Positions 30,471 through 40,235 of a DNA stretch of 64,000 bases are shown in pieces (position 1 is the stretch's first letter; every line of letters begins with the position of its first letter). The notes beneath the pieces are model-generated. The model was not told the origin of the DNA, did no database searches, and saw nothing but the letters and a program-made list of their open reading frames with translations. Origin of the DNA: Borreliella mayonii (GTDB lineage: Bacteria > Spirochaetota > Spirochaetia > Borreliales > Borreliaceae); assembly GCF_001945665.1 (NCBI RefSeq), contig NZ_CP015780.1, positions 372,001 to 436,000 of the forward strand, given 5' to 3'. Position numbers and translations under genes: made by a program.

Positions 30471-33400
30471 CTAGCTTTTATTAATCAATTCTTCTTCTTT
30501 TTCTGTCAAAGGAACCTGATTCCCAGCATCATCATAAATTGATAAATCAAGTCCAAGCCCTCTAAGCTCTTGCATTAGCACATTAAAAGATTCAGGAATC
30601 CCCGATACATTAGTAGGAACACCTTTTACTATGTTTTCATATATCTTAACTCTGCCTGACATATCATCAGATTTAACTGTTAAAAGTTCTTGAAGGGTGT
30701 GCGCCGCACCATAAGCTTCAAGAGCCCAAACCTCCATTTCTCCAAGTCTTTGCCCACCAAATTGAGCTTTTCCTCCAAGAGGTTGTTGAGAAACAAGAGA
30801 ATATGGACCTGTTGATCTTGCATGCATTTTATCATCAACAAGGTGGTGTAGTTTGAGCATATAAATCACCCCAACCATTACTTCATTTTCGAAAGGCTCG
30901 CCTGTATAACCATCATATAAAATTTCTTTAGAAGTTGGATTAAATCCAGCTTTTTTTAATTTTTCCTGAATTTGTTCATTTGTAGCAGATTCAAAAACAG
31001 GAACATTATAAGATTCACCAAGATATTTACCAGCAAGACCTAATTGAGATTCCATTAACTGTCCGATATTCATTCTAGATGGAACCCCCAAAGGATTCAA
31101 GCATATATCAAGAGGGGTTCCGTCTGCAAGATAAGGCATATCTTCAACAGGAAGAATCTTTGCAACAACACCCTTATTTCCATGTCGTCCAGCCATTTTA
31201 TCACCCTCTTTAAGCTTCCTTTTTTTGGCAACATAAACTTTAAGTATCTCCTCAACTCCAGGAGAAAGATTGCCAACATCCTCTTTAGTAATCCTTTGAA
31301 CATCAATAACTGTACCCTCAGTACCATGAGGAACTTTTAATGAATTATTTTTAACATCTTTTGCTTTTTCTCCAAAAATGGAAGTTAAAAGTCTAAATTC
31401 AGGAGTAATGTCTCCTTCTGACTTTGGAGTAACTTTACCAACCAGAATATCACCAGGCTTTACATAAGTTCCTATCCGTATAATCCCATTTTCATCTAAT
31501 TTGTTTAATATCTTTTCGCTAACATTCGGTATATCTCCTGTAACTTTCTCAGGACCAAGTTTAGTTTCTCTTACTTCTATGCTAAATTCTTTGATATGAA
31601 TAGACGTATAAAGATCTTCCTTTACAATTCTATCAGAAATTAATATAGCATCCTCATAATTAAATCCATTCCAAGGAATAACTCCTAGCAACAAATTATT
31701 GCCAAGAGCAAGCTCCCCACATCTAGTAGCAGGACCATCAGCTATTATCTCTCCTTTGTCAACCTTTTGACCCTCTTTAACTAAAACAGATTGATTAAAA
31801 CAAGTATCTTGATTTGTCCTTTCATACTTAACAATATGATATTCATCTAAATCTTTGGCATTCTCTGCTTCAAAAGGTTTAATAACTATCTTACTACTTG
31901 TTGCAAGAATAACTTCTCCACTTCTTTTAGCCTTAACAACTACTCCTGAATCTTTTGCAACAACACTTTCCATACCAGTACCAACAATAGGAGGCTTAGG
32001 AAAAAGCAGGGGTACTGCTTGTCTTTGCATGTTAGAACCCATAAGAGCTCGATTTGCATCATTGTGCTCAAGAAAAGGAATTAGCGCCGAAGATACTGAA
32101 ATCAACTGTCTAGGAGAAACATCCATATAGTCTATGTTTTTAGGGCTTGTTGTAGTATAATCACCAGAAATTCTAACAGAAACTAAATCTTCAAGATACT
32201 TTCCATCAGAATTAAAAGCAGCATTAGCCTGAGCAATGCACTTTTTCTCTTCGTCAATAGCAGATAAATATTCCAATTCGTCAGTCACCTCTCCATTAAT
32301 AACTTTCCTATAAGGAGTTTCTAAAAAACCATAATCATTAACTCTGGAATAAGTAGCCAAAGAAACAATAAGCCCGATATTTGGCCCTTCAGGAGTTTCA
32401 ATAGGACACATTCTGCCATAATGAGTATAATGTACGTCTCTTACTTCAAATCCTGCCCTATCTCTTGAAAGCCCCCCTGGACCAAGAGCATTAAGACGTC
32501 TTTTGTGAGTAAGCTCAGCTAAAGGATTGACCTGATCCATAAACTGTGAGAGCTGGCTGGTTGCAAAAAATTCTTTAACAGCAGATACAATAGGTTTAAC
32601 GCTTATTAATTCTTGAGGCTTTAGATTAAAAACTTCTTTGTTAGACATTCTATCTTTAGCAATTTTTTCAACTCTTGACATTGCGCCTTTATATATATTA
32701 GTAAGAAGCTCCCCAACAGAACGAACTCTTCTATTTCCTAAATGGTCAATATCATCAAGAATATCATGGCCTTCATATATTCTCAAAAGATGAGATATGG
32801 TGTTAACAATATCATCCATAGTTAAAACCGATGTACTTAAATCATCTAATCCAAATTTTTTAGAAAGTTTATAGCGACCTACACTTCCAAGATCATATCT
32901 TCTTTCAGAAAAGAATATAGTTTTTAAATCGTTTTCAGCATTATCAATTGATATTGGCTCGCCAGGAAAAAGAGAGCCATAAACAGCCAGCATAACTGAT
33001 TCTTTTGGAAGCTCTTTAGAGCCATCCTTTAAAGCAAAAAAAGCATCTTCTTTTTCAAGACAATTTAAAATAACATTCGAACTTACAAAGCACTTTCCAG
33101 GAATAGCATTATAACCATCAAAATCAACAAGCTCTATTTCATTTACTCCATTTTGTAAAAAATCTTCAACATCTTGCAGAGTAATTTTATCTCCTGCCCG
33201 ATAATACATATTCTCTCTTATGTTAATACTCTTGGCTAAATATTGCCCCGGAAGATCTCTTTTTGTACCATCTTCAACTTTAATTTTTTTAATGTTGTAA
33301 AAAGTTTCTATTATTTTTTCTCTCGTATCAAACCCCAAAGCTCTTAAAAAAAGAGTTATGAGTATTCTTTTTTTTCTATCTATTTTTACATAAAGATAAT

Positions 33401-33938
33401 CTTTTTTAGAATCAATCTCAAATTCCAACCAAGAACCACGATAAGGAATTATTCTAGCAGAATACAAATCTTTTTCTTTATAAAAAACAACTCCTGGAGA
33501 TCTGTGAATCTGAGAAACAACAACCCTCTCAGCCCCATTAATAATAAAAGTGCCCCTTTCTGTCATTAAAGGAATAGTTCCCATGTACACGTCTTTTTGC
33601 CTTATTTCCCCAGTAGTCAAAAATTGCAAATTCAGTCTTACTTTTAAAACAGCCTCATAACTTTGACCCTTTCTTTTACATTCTTTTTCTGTAAAATTAA
33701 GAGCATCATTTTCTATATAATATCTTTCATACTCAAGAGCAACATCACCATTTCCACTTTTAATGGGAAATATATTTCTAAAAACAGACTCAAGGCCTTC
33801 ATTAAGTAAAGGTTTTTTATTTTTTAATTTATCAAGTTGTAAAAATTTTTCATAAGAATTTAATTGTATTTCTATCAGGTTAGGTAGGTCTAAAATCTCA
33901 TCAGCTCTTCCTTGTCCCAGATGAACTCTTTTTATCAT
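30471..33938 (-). CDS. rpoB: RNA polymerase beta subunit
   Basis: A 1155-residue catalytic-core subunit. Typical motifs: [20 protein letters not shown] (rifampicin region), [38 protein letters not shown] and [20 protein letters not shown]. In the rifampicin pocket the residue matching E. coli Ser531 is Asn (RRLNALG, about residue 482), the change known to make Lyme borreliae naturally rifampicin-resistant. Other pocket residues (Q, D, H, R) look wild type. It lies downstream of rplL. Confidence 0.98.
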   Translation of the reverse strand: MIKRVHLGQGRADEILDLPNLIEIQLNSYEKFLQLDKLKNKKPLLNEGLESVFRNIFPIKSGNGDVALEYERYYIENDALNFTEKECKRKGQSYEAVLKVRLNLQFLTTGEIRQKDVYMGTIPLMTERGTFIINGAERVVVSQIHRSPGVVFYKEKDLYSARIIPYRGSWLEFEIDSKKDYLYVKIDRKKRILITLFLRALGFDTREKIIETFYNIKKIKVEDGTKRDLPGQYLAKSINIRENMYYRAGDKITLQDVEDFLQNGVNEIELVDFDGYNAIPGKCFVSSNVILNCLEKEDAFFALKDGSKELPKESVMLAVYGSLFPGEPISIDNAENDLKTIFFSERRYDLGSVGRYKLSKKFGLDDLSTSVLTMDDIVNTISHLLRIYEGHDILDDIDHLGNRRVRSVGELLTNIYKGAMSRVEKIAKDRMSNKEVFNLKPQELISVKPIVSAVKEFFATSQLSQFMDQVNPLAELTHKRRLNALGPGGLSRDRAGFEVRDVHYTHYGRMCPIETPEGPNIGLIVSLATYSRVNDYGFLETPYRKVINGEVTDELEYLSAIDEEKKCIAQANAAFNSDGKYLEDLVSVRISGDYTTTSPKNIDYMDVSPRQLISVSSALIPFLEHNDANRALMGSNMQRQAVPLLFPKPPIVGTGMESVVAKDSGVVVKAKRSGEVILATSSKIVIKPFEAENAKDLDEYHIVKYERTNQDTCFNQSVLVKEGQKVDKGEIIADGPATRCGELALGNNLLLGVIPWNGFNYEDAILISDRIVKEDLYTSIHIKEFSIEVRETKLGPEKVTGDIPNVSEKILNKLDENGIIRIGTYVKPGDILVGKVTPKSEGDITPEFRLLTSIFGEKAKDVKNNSLKVPHGTEGTVIDVQRITKEDVGNLSPGVEEILKVYVAKKRKLKEGDKMAGRHGNKGVVAKILPVEDMPYLADGTPLDICLNPLGVPSRMNIGQLMESQLGLAGKYLGESYNVPVFESATNEQIQEKLKKAGFNPTSKEILYDGYTGEPFENEVMVGVIYMLKLHHLVDDKMHARSTGPYSLVSQQPLGGKAQFGGQRLGEMEVWALEAYGAAHTLQELLTVKSDDMSGRVKIYENIVKGVPTNVSGIPESFNVLMQELRGLGLDLSIYDDAGNQVPLTEKEEELINKS

Positions 33939-33968
33939 TAAAAGACTCCTTTTTTAAGACATAACAAG

Positions 33969-33991
33969 CCGCATATCATAAAGACATGCGG
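33969..33991 (-). promoter_or_regulatory. hairpin in the rplL-rpoB spacer
   Basis: CCGCAT and ATGCGG arms (6 bp, 11-nt loop) lie in the 82-nt spacer between rplL and rpoB. No U-run follows on the transcribed strand, so it is more like an attenuator or RNA-processing hairpin than a full terminator. In E. coli the same spacer holds an attenuator and an RNase III site; equivalence here is inference. Confidence 0.5.
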
Positions 33992-34020
33992 AATAACAAC
34001 TTTGATATATTTTTAATTTT

Positions 34021-34395
34021 TTATTTAACTTCAACTTTTGCGCCAACTGCCTCAAGTTTCTTTTTTAATTCCTCAGCATCTGACTTAGAAAGACCTTCTT
34101 TAATAGCTTTAGGAGCAGCTTCAACTAGCGCCTTAGCTTCTCCAAGACCAAGTCCTGTAATAGCTCTAACCTCTTTTATAACATTTATCTTGCTATCACC
34201 AAAAGACATAAGAATTACATCAAATTCAGTTTGTTCTTCAGAATCAGCTGAGCCTGCCGAAACAGTGCCCCCTACAACAGCAGAAACAGTAGCAGTTACT
34301 CCAAATTTTTCCTCAATAGCTGTTACAAGGTCAACAACTTCCACAGTTTTTGCACCCTCAAGCCAGGTTAAAATATCTTCTTTACTTAGTGCCAT
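34021..34395 (-). CDS. rplL: 50S ribosomal protein L7/L12
   Basis: A 124-residue acidic stalk protein that recruits translation factors. It has an N-terminal dimerisation helix, an Ala/Gly/Ser-rich hinge ([16 protein letters not shown]) and a C-terminal domain ([27 protein letters not shown], split here for clarity as [17 protein letters not shown] then GEAKALVE). It follows rplJ by 70 nt. Normal length. Confidence 0.98.
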   Translation of the reverse strand: MALSKEDILTWLEGAKTVEVVDLVTAIEEKFGVTATVSAVVGGTVSAGSADSEEQTEFDVILMSFGDSKINVIKEVRAITGLGLGEAKALVEAAPKAIKEGLSKSDAEELKKKLEAVGAKVEVK

Positions 34396-34465
34396 ATTAA
34401 CTCCTTATATATTTTCATTTTACAGTGATAGCATGCACTCAAAAATTAAGACTAACACTGCCATG

Positions 34466-34954
34466 TTAATTTTTAACATCAGCCAAAGCTTTCAATGTTC
34501 TTGCAAGCTTAGAAACTGGCGCTTTTAACACGCTAGCAAATAAAGAAATAGACTCTTTTTTGGTGGGAAGTTTACTGTAAGCTTGAACTTTAGCCTCATC
34601 ATAAAACTCTCCCAATACAAAACCACCCTTTACTTTTAAAGTACTGCTTTTTACAAAATCATAAAAAATTTTTGCTACTACATTAGCCTCTTCTAATGCA
34701 GTAACAACAACTGTAGGGCCAACCAAACAAGAATCAACAACATTAATATTCTTTTCTTTTAAAACCATCCTCATTATATTATTTTTAACAACTTTTAATG
34801 CCCCATGTTCACCTTCTATTTTATTGCGAAGTTCTGTCAACTGAGCCACATTCAAACCTCTATAATCTAAGAAAAAAAGATTTTGCTTACTATCTACAAA
34901 TTGTTTTAATAAATCAAACATTTCCAACTTTTTAGAATTTATCTTTGCGATCAT
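34466..34954 (-). CDS. rplJ: 50S ribosomal protein L10
   Basis: A 162-residue stalk-base protein that binds L11-region 23S rRNA and anchors L7/L12 dimers. Motifs: [30 protein letters not shown] and GPTVVVTA. The ATG at 34954 is preferred (GGAGGTGA just upstream); the frame continues to a TTG at 34972 without a ribosome site. It starts 4 nt after the rplA stop codon. Confidence 0.96.
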   Translation of the reverse strand: MIAKINSKKLEMFDLLKQFVDSKQNLFFLDYRGLNVAQLTELRNKIEGEHGALKVVKNNIMRMVLKEKNINVVDSCLVGPTVVVTALEEANVVAKIFYDFVKSSTLKVKGGFVLGEFYDEAKVQAYSKLPTKKESISLFASVLKAPVSKLARTLKALADVKN

Positions 34955-34958
34955 AATG

Positions 34959-35639
34959 TCACCTCCAAACAAAATTAACTTTTATAGAAGGCCCCATAGT
35001 AGATGAAATGTAAATACTATCTATAAAAGCTCCTTTTAAGTCACTCGGCCTTTTTTTAACAACTTCCTTAATAAATTCTTCATAATTTTCTTTTATCTTT
35101 TCATTGTCCATAGAGAATTTACCAAAAGAAAAGCTTATTACACCATTTTTATTTGCTCTAAATTCTGTTCGACCCTTTTTAAGACTATTGATTGCATCTT
35201 TAAGATTATTTGTGACTGTTTGGGTCTTTGGATTAGGCATTAAACCCTTTTTACCTAAAATAGGTCCAAGTCTCCCAACATCTTTCATCATATCAGGAGT
35301 TGCGACAACAATATCAAATTCATCCCAACCACTTTTAATCTTATTTATAAGATCATCATCTCCAACATAAGTTGCACCAAAAGCTCTAGCTTCATCTGCT
35401 CGATCACCTTTTGCAAAAACAAGTATTCTTTTTGGCTTCATAAACTGATTTGGCAAAACTATAGTGTCTCTAACAGTATGATTCTTTTTTAAATTAAGGT
35501 TAACAGATATATCTATAGTTTCATCAAATTTAGCAAATTTAATTTCTTTCAACAGTGAAATTGCATCTTCAATGTTATAAAATTTATCTTTATCTACTTT
35601 AGAAAAAGCTTCAATATATTTTTTACCCCTTTTTGACAT
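34959..35639 (-). CDS. rplA: 50S ribosomal protein L1
   Basis: A 226-residue protein of the L1 stalk and probable autogenous repressor of rplKA. Motifs: [49 protein letters not shown] and [10 protein letters not shown]. Its start shares one base with the rplK stop (TAATG), implying coupling. Confidence 0.98.
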   Translation of the reverse strand: MSKRGKKYIEAFSKVDKDKFYNIEDAISLLKEIKFAKFDETIDISVNLNLKKNHTVRDTIVLPNQFMKPKRILVFAKGDRADEARAFGATYVGDDDLINKIKSGWDEFDIVVATPDMMKDVGRLGPILGKKGLMPNPKTQTVTNNLKDAINSLKKGRTEFRANKNGVISFSFGKFSMDNEKIKENYEEFIKEVVKKRPSDLKGAFIDSIYISSTMGPSIKVNFVWR

Positions 35640-36070
35640 TATTTCTCCACCTCAACACCCATTGAACGTGCACTTCCTGCAATAATTTTAAACGCTGCTG
35701 ATTCTGATTTTGCATTTAAATCAGGCATTTTAATTCTTGCTATCTCCATCAACTTTTCTTTTGATATAGTTCCAACTTTATCTGTATTGGATTTTTTAGA
35801 TCCTGATTCTATCCCAATAGCTTTTTTAATCAAAATCGAAGCCGGCGGGGTCTTTACAATAAAAGAAAAACTTTTGTCACTATAAACAGTAATAATAACA
35901 GGAACTACAATGCCGGGATCCATCTTTGCGGTTCTCTCATTAAATTCCTTTACAAACTGCGGACCACTAACTCCATGAGGTCCAAGCGCTTGTCCTATTT
36001 TAGCTCCTGGAGCTGCTTGAGCAGCTGGAACCTGCAATTTAATCCAAGAAATTGCTTTTTTTTTTGCCAT
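35639..36070 (-). CDS. rplK: 50S ribosomal protein L11
   Basis: A 143-residue GTPase-centre protein. Motifs: [38 protein letters not shown] and the proline-rich linker [13 protein letters not shown]. The C-terminal RNA-binding domain ends with [14 protein letters not shown]. It lies 51 nt after nusG. Confidence 0.98.
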   Translation of the reverse strand: MAKKKAISWIKLQVPAAQAAPGAKIGQALGPHGVSGPQFVKEFNERTAKMDPGIVVPVIITVYSDKSFSFIVKTPPASILIKKAIGIESGSKKSNTDKVGTISKEKLMEIARIKMPDLNAKSESAAFKIIAGSARSMGVEVEK

Positions 36071-36121
36071 ATCATCTCCTTATGGTAATAACGCCTTAAA
36101 AGCTCCCATTAGTATTAAATT

Positions 36122-36676
36122 TTAAATCTTCTCTATATGTTGGAAATCAACTTCAACAGGTGTTGACCTTCCAAAAATTTGAACTGCAACTTTTAATTTC
36201 TTTCTTTCGTAATCAATAGAACTAATAAGCCCCTCAAAGGAATCAAAAGGTCCGCCTTTAATTCTAACCCTTTCTCCTTCTTCAAAGTCATAAAGCATAA
36301 AAATAGATTTATTTGCTTTAATCTCACCAGTAAGCATAAAAACACTTTTTACTTCTTCATCATTAATAGGAATGGGTCTTTGCCCCTTACTAACACCAAC
36401 AAAATTAATAACGCCTTGAACTTTGATAATATTGGCAACAACATCTTTCCAGCCTACTTCTGGAAGATCTAGCTCAATAAGAATATAACCTGGCCAAATT
36501 TTTCTCTCTCTTATTCTTTTCTTGCCATTTCTTATCTCTTCTACTTTTTCAATAGGAGCCTTAACATCTAATACCACGCCCCCAAAAACACCTTCACTTA
36601 TTAAAAGTCTTATGTCTTGCTCTATCTTTTTCTCATATTGAGAATAAGTTTGAACTACATACCAGGCTCTAGACAT
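36122..36676 (-). CDS. nusG: transcription elongation/antitermination factor NusG
   Basis: A 184-residue factor that binds RNA polymerase and links it to ribosomes or Rho. The NGN domain starts SRAWYVVQTYSQYEKKIEQD and includes KIWPGYILIEL; a KOW domain follows (GERVRIKGGPFDSFEGLIS). It is 23 nt after secE, the usual bacterial order secE-nusG-rplK-rplA. Confidence 0.97.
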   Translation of the reverse strand: MSRAWYVVQTYSQYEKKIEQDIRLLISEGVFGGVVLDVKAPIEKVEEIRNGKKRIRERKIWPGYILIELDLPEVGWKDVVANIIKVQGVINFVGVSKGQRPIPINDEEVKSVFMLTGEIKANKSIFMLYDFEEGERVRIKGGPFDSFEGLISSIDYERKKLKVAVQIFGRSTPVEVDFQHIEKI

Positions 36677-36699
36677 AATTTACCCTTCTTACAATAAAA

Positions 36700-36870
36700 C
36701 TAAAATACATAAGTTACAACAAGAAACATAAGATAATCGACTATACCTAAGAAAATTGAAACAAATAATACCAACCAAAAAACTTGCTTTCCATTTCCAA
36801 CTACTTCATTATACTTAGGCCACGTTACCTTCTTAAGCTCCAAGATACTATCTTTGATAAACCTAAACAC
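36700..36870 (-). CDS. secE: preprotein translocase subunit SecE
   Basis: A 56-residue single-span membrane protein of the SecYEG channel, translated by hand. It starts at GTG (36870-36868) after a GTGAGG site and reads FRFIKDSILELKKVTWPKY, with the conserved KKVTWPK motif, then one transmembrane helix (WLVLFVSIFLGIVDYLMFLV), then stops at TAG. It lies between tRNA-Trp and nusG. The short single-helix form is usual outside enterobacteria. Confidence 0.93.
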   Translation of the reverse strand: MFRFIKDSILELKKVTWPKYNEVVGNGKQVFWLVLFVSIFLGIVDYLMFLVVTYVF

Positions 36871-36897
36871 TTTAAAGCCTCACTTTAATTCTAACAA

Positions 36898-36970
36898 CAG
36901 GTCAGGAGGGATTCGAACCCCCATCATACAGTTTTGGAGACTGTCGTTCTACCGTTGGAACTACTGACCT
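36898..36970 (-). tRNA. trnW: tRNA-Trp (CCA)
   Basis: A 73-nt cloverleaf: acceptor AGGTCAG pairs with CTGACCT, the anticodon loop CTCCAAA carries CCA with stem ACAGT/ACTGT, and the T-arm is GGGGGTTCGAATCCCTC. Discriminator is G. CCA is not encoded. It sits between rpmG and secE and is probably processed from the same transcript. Confidence 0.96.
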
Positions 36971-36978
36971 ATTATTTA

Positions 36979-37158
36979 TTATTTTATTTTTCCTTCCTTA
37001 TGAAGAGTATGTTTTCGCAATTTTGGACAATATTTCATCAATTCTAACTTTTCTTGCTTATTGCGTCTATTCTTAGTAGTGGTATAATTTCTAATTCCTG
37101 TCTCTTCACAAATCAAAGATATAAGCTCAACAGCCCCTTTGCCCTTCTTTTTACCCAT
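36979..37158 (-). CDS. rpmG: 50S ribosomal protein L33
   Basis: A 59-residue protein translated by hand: [19 protein letters not shown]..., with the L33 core [20 protein letters not shown] followed by [16 protein letters not shown]. Only two cysteines remain, so it is not the four-Cys zinc form. An AGGAGT-type site precedes the ATG at 37158. It lies between the tRNA-Thr and tRNA-Trp genes, as known in B. burgdorferi. Confidence 0.95.
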   Translation of the reverse strand: MGKKKGKGAVELISLICEETGIRNYTTTKNRRNKQEKLELMKYCPKLRKHTLHKEGKIK

Positions 37159-37185
37159 ATAACAAAACTCCTAACTGCCAAAAAA

Positions 37186-37258
37186 AGCCCTCAATCGGAC
37201 TTGAACCGACGACCCCCACCTTACCATGGTGGTGCTCTACCAACTGAGCTATAAGGGC
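37186..37258 (-). tRNA. trnT: tRNA-Thr (GGU)
   Basis: A 73-nt cloverleaf: acceptor GCCCTTA with TGAGGGC, D-arm GCTCAGTTGGTAGAGC, anticodon stem CCACC/GGTGG with loop ATGGTAA (anticodon GGT), and T-arm GTCGGTTCAAGTCCGAT. Discriminator is T. CCA is not encoded. It is the first recognised gene of the tRNA-rpmG-tRNA-secE-nusG series. Confidence 0.95.
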
Positions 37259-37331
37259 ACTAATTCCCTATAAAACTCTTTATTATCTTAGTTGATTATT
37301 TGGAAAAAAACAAGTACTAAGTTTGATTTTC

Positions 37332-38180
37332 TTACTTTATTACAACAAGCTTTCCATCTTGTAAGAGTTTAACATTATTGCTATTTGAAAACAACTTATT
37401 AATAGAATACTCATCAAGTATAATATCTGTATTATTTTTACCATAAATACTTTTGGCAACTAGCTTTAAAGGACGATGTCCAACCCTATTTTTATTATTA
37501 TAAAGAACATCATTACTATACTCAAGCATTCCCCATTTTTTCAAAGCCTCTGAAGAAACCATTCTCTTATCAAAATATGGCCTAATGTTTTCATCATAAA
37601 TTTTGATAAAAAAAGAGTCTTCTAATTTTTTAGAACCAGAAGTATTATTATAGACTTCGCCTACATAAATCACAATTCCTGTATAATCGGTTTTATCAAC
37701 ATCAGAATTTACCAATGGATAAAAAGCTTTATAAGGCGTTTCATGTGAAAAAAATAAATTTATAAAATCAGGAAAAAGACTAAGTTCATACCTAACGGTC
37801 AGACTTCTTAAATCTTCTGAATATTTTATATAAGATCTTTTCAAAATACTATTAGGACCTGAAAAATTAAGTATTAAGCTGGGATTCAGGTCAAAATAAT
37901 TCTTAAAAGTATTTTCAGAGTCCATAATTATCTTAAAAAGAGATTCTCTTATTAATGTGTCTTTAAAATCATTAATGGTTGCTATTAATTTAGACGCTGT
38001 ATTTAAACCTACTGGTCTAAATTCATTTTCATTAATTTCCTTAACAATGTCAAAACAAATAACCTTTCTGTCCCAATCAATTATTCTGTGCACACTTGTC
38101 TCGGCAGCTTCATCTTTTATTATGGAAACATTAGAATAAAGTAGAAATAAACAACTAAAAAGAAACTCAAGAAAATGCAT
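37332..38180 (-). CDS. uncharacterised secreted protein (BB0397 type)
   Basis: A 282-residue protein I do not recognise. The N-terminus (MHFLEFLFSCLFLLYSNVS) looks like a signal peptide. The rest is soluble, with an early segment (VICFDIVKEINENEFRPVGLN) and a C-terminal half with LPLKLVAKSIYGKN-like strands (PLKLVAKSIYGKNNTDIILD). It lies 13 nt after the BB0398-type lipoprotein gene and is likely co-transcribed with it. Probably periplasmic. Confidence 0.7.
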   Translation of the reverse strand: MHFLEFLFSCLFLLYSNVSIIKDEAAETSVHRIIDWDRKVICFDIVKEINENEFRPVGLNTASKLIATINDFKDTLIRESLFKIIMDSENTFKNYFDLNPSLILNFSGPNSILKRSYIKYSEDLRSLTVRYELSLFPDFINLFFSHETPYKAFYPLVNSDVDKTDYTGIVIYVGEVYNNTSGSKKLEDSFFIKIYDENIRPYFDKRMVSSEALKKWGMLEYSNDVLYNNKNRVGHRPLKLVAKSIYGKNNTDIILDEYSINKLFSNSNNVKLLQDGKLVVIK

Positions 38181-38193
38181 TATCTCCTTCCTA

Positions 38194-39225
38194 TTATTTT
38201 TTACCTAAATACACGCCTATCCAAGTCCAACCATTATTAATTTCTGGATCTTTAGGATAAACAATTCTTTTAAAAACAAAATACCATTCACGAATATGAT
38301 CCCAGCCGCTTGATTCAAGATAAGATATATCGTCGCTAGAATCTGCTTCAAGATGCTTTGCAAATTGTATTCCGTTTTTCCTTCTCCCTCCAAGCCTAAT
38401 CATCGTGGTTAAAAAGCTGTTAGTATTAATGGAATTGCTCTTTCCGCCCTTTTGATCCCAGCTTTGAATAAAAAAATTATTTTTATCTCTTATATTAAGT
38501 AATTTAGCAGTATCCCCAGAAAGAACAAAATTTTTAACATCCTGGATTAAATCTCCTAAATTTCTATAAACAACAAACTCTGGATTATTAAAGTAATTAA
38601 TTTTTGTAACGACATTAAAATAATCTCTAGAATCTATTTTTAAATGTGCCCTTGGAATTGAAAGAAATTTTTTATAGTAAAAATAAGATTCATCGTAATC
38701 TTGAACATCTTCCAAACTTAACGCAAGATTATAGAAATAATTACCCTTTTCCTCATTATTTAAATTATCAATCCCTGTATTTAATATAAATTTATAATAA
38801 TTAATTTTATCAATTGAATCAATATTCAAATTGACAATCTTTTTAGCTACTCTTGTTTTCACTGAACAGTTTTCATAAATATAATCATCAAAATTATCAA
38901 CAACACTCTTGTAAATAGTAAAAGCTACAAAATCTTCTCCCATGGAATCATAAATATTGCCCATTAAATAAAGATATAAGGGATAATATTCTCTAGATTC
39001 ATCATCAATAATTCCGCTATTTACAATTTCTAAAGCGTCTTCATAATTTTTATTTGCAATATATATATTAACAACCCTATCAATAATAAGAAATTTATCT
39101 AATCTATCCTTATTAGAATATTTTAAAAGATGAGTAAGATTTTGAATCTCGCTTTGTTTTTGTTTGCAAGAAGTAAATAAAAACAAAATCAAAATAAATT
39201 TAGCAATTTCAGTCAATAGATTCAT
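38194..39225 (-). CDS. putative lipoprotein with TPR-like helices (BB0398 type)
   Basis: A 343-residue protein with a lipobox (FLFTSC, Cys20). Residues about 50-200 have a repeating helical pattern with small/aromatic spacing (NYEDALEIVNSGI, PLYLYLMGNIYDSMGEDFVA, NYFYNLALSLEDVQDYDESY) typical of TPR-like repeats. The C-terminal part is unrelated to a family I know. It is the first gene of a two-gene unit with the BB0397-type protein. Confidence 0.75.
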   Translation of the reverse strand: MNLLTEIAKFILILFLFTSCKQKQSEIQNLTHLLKYSNKDRLDKFLIIDRVVNIYIANKNYEDALEIVNSGIIDDESREYYPLYLYLMGNIYDSMGEDFVAFTIYKSVVDNFDDYIYENCSVKTRVAKKIVNLNIDSIDKINYYKFILNTGIDNLNNEEKGNYFYNLALSLEDVQDYDESYFYYKKFLSIPRAHLKIDSRDYFNVVTKINYFNNPEFVVYRNLGDLIQDVKNFVLSGDTAKLLNIRDKNNFFIQSWDQKGGKSNSINTNSFLTTMIRLGGRRKNGIQFAKHLEADSSDDISYLESSGWDHIREWYFVFKRIVYPKDPEINNGWTWIGVYLGKK

Positions 39226-39566
39226 AAGAACATTTTACAATATAAACTATACATAATAAAATGAACACCTCAATTTAAAAAATCATCAAAATTTTTATAA
39301 ATATTAACTTAACATGACCACATTTTATATTAATACCAATACAAAAACATCAAAAGAACAAAGCTAAAGCTTAAATTTAAAACTTAGTATAAAACTCCAA
39401 TATTTAAAAAATAGTATAAAATCATTTATAATTGACAATCATGACCACAAAAACGTTGCAAAATAATCTTATAATAACCTATAATAAATGTTAATTTAAT
39501 GCCTATTTAAAAAAGCAATTGTCTAAAATTAAACACTTTATTAAAGGAATATAAAACTCACAAAAC
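39226..39566. other. divergent intergenic region, no gene
   Basis: These 341 nt separate the BB0398-type lipoprotein gene (-) and the ankyrin gene (+). I see no credible ORF. A TTTAAAA...TAGTATAAAA pattern occurs twice between about 39375 and 39425. The best + strand promoter is described separately. Confidence 0.6.
39456..39485 (+). promoter_or_regulatory. candidate sigma70 promoter for the ankyrin gene
   Basis: TTGCAA (39456-39461) and TATAAT (39480-39485) are 18 nt apart. This predicts a start site near 39492 and a leader of about 75 nt before the ATG at 39567. A second TATAAT lies at 39470-39475. Confidence 0.5.
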
Positions 39567-40226
39567 ATGAAAAAAGAATTCATTATACCTTTACTGTTAT
39601 TGCAAACAATAATGAATTTAAATTCAACAAATACTAATACAAGCGCTTCAATAGTAAAAGAATTGCAAAAAAATTTATATGTTTTCAATAGCAAGGAATA
39701 TCAAAACGATAAAGACATTTTAAATGAATTTATAAATTCAATAAACATAAACGACAAAGAAATCTTACAAAGTTTAGAAAAAATTAAAAATGAGCTTTTT
39801 ATAATATCTGTTTTTTACAACAATAAAAAAGGGGTTTTGATTGCACTAAATCTTGGAGCAGAAATAAATTTTAAATATAAAATATCTCCAATTTCAATTT
39901 CAATAATAAACAATGAATTTGAAATCATAAAAATATTGGTAGATTATGGAATAGGTCTTAATCAAATAGATGATACTGGTTATTCTCCAATATTTTGGGC
40001 AATATATACTAATAACGAAAAAGTATTTGAATTTTTAAAAGAAAGCGGAGCTGATTTAAGCTCCATACTTAAAAACAGAAAAACACCAATGCAAGCCGCA
40101 ATAGAAACAGAAAACATAAAACTAATTAAATCTCTGGAAAAGAAAAAAATTTACATTGATGACAATTATAAAAAAGAACTTAAAACGCTTAAAAACAAAG
40201 AAATAGTCCGAATTTTAGTAAAATAG
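39567..40226 (+). CDS. exported ankyrin-repeat protein (BB0399 type)
   Basis: A 219-residue protein with a short hydrophobic N-terminus (FIIPLLLLQTIM) and two to four ankyrin-like repeats at about 80-200: GVLIALNLGAEINFKYKISP, EIIKILVDYGIGLNQIDDTG, YSPIFWAIYTNNEKVFEFLK and ESGADLSSILKNRKTPMQAA. Ankyrin repeats mediate protein binding; the partner is unknown. The nearest AAGGAA lies 17 nt upstream of the ATG, so initiation is weak or the start is misassigned. It ends 9 nt from the convergent BB0400-type gene with no terminator visible. Confidence 0.75.
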   Translation: MKKEFIIPLLLLQTIMNLNSTNTNTSASIVKELQKNLYVFNSKEYQNDKDILNEFINSININDKEILQSLEKIKNELFIISVFYNNKKGVLIALNLGAEINFKYKISPISISIINNEFEIIKILVDYGIGLNQIDDTGYSPIFWAIYTNNEKVFEFLKESGADLSSILKNRKTPMQAAIETENIKLIKSLEKKKIYIDDNYKKELKTLKNKEIVRILVK

Positions 40227-40235
40227 AAAATAAAT

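Noticed and set aside
33986-34528. 180-residue + strand ORF
   Set aside because: It is antisense to rplL and part of rplJ, has Ser/Ala-rich composition from the opposite strand, and no ribosome site.
39432-39475. TTGACA with the first TATAAT as a promoter
   Set aside because: The boxes are 32 nt apart; the TTGCAA/TATAAT pair with 18-nt spacing is better.
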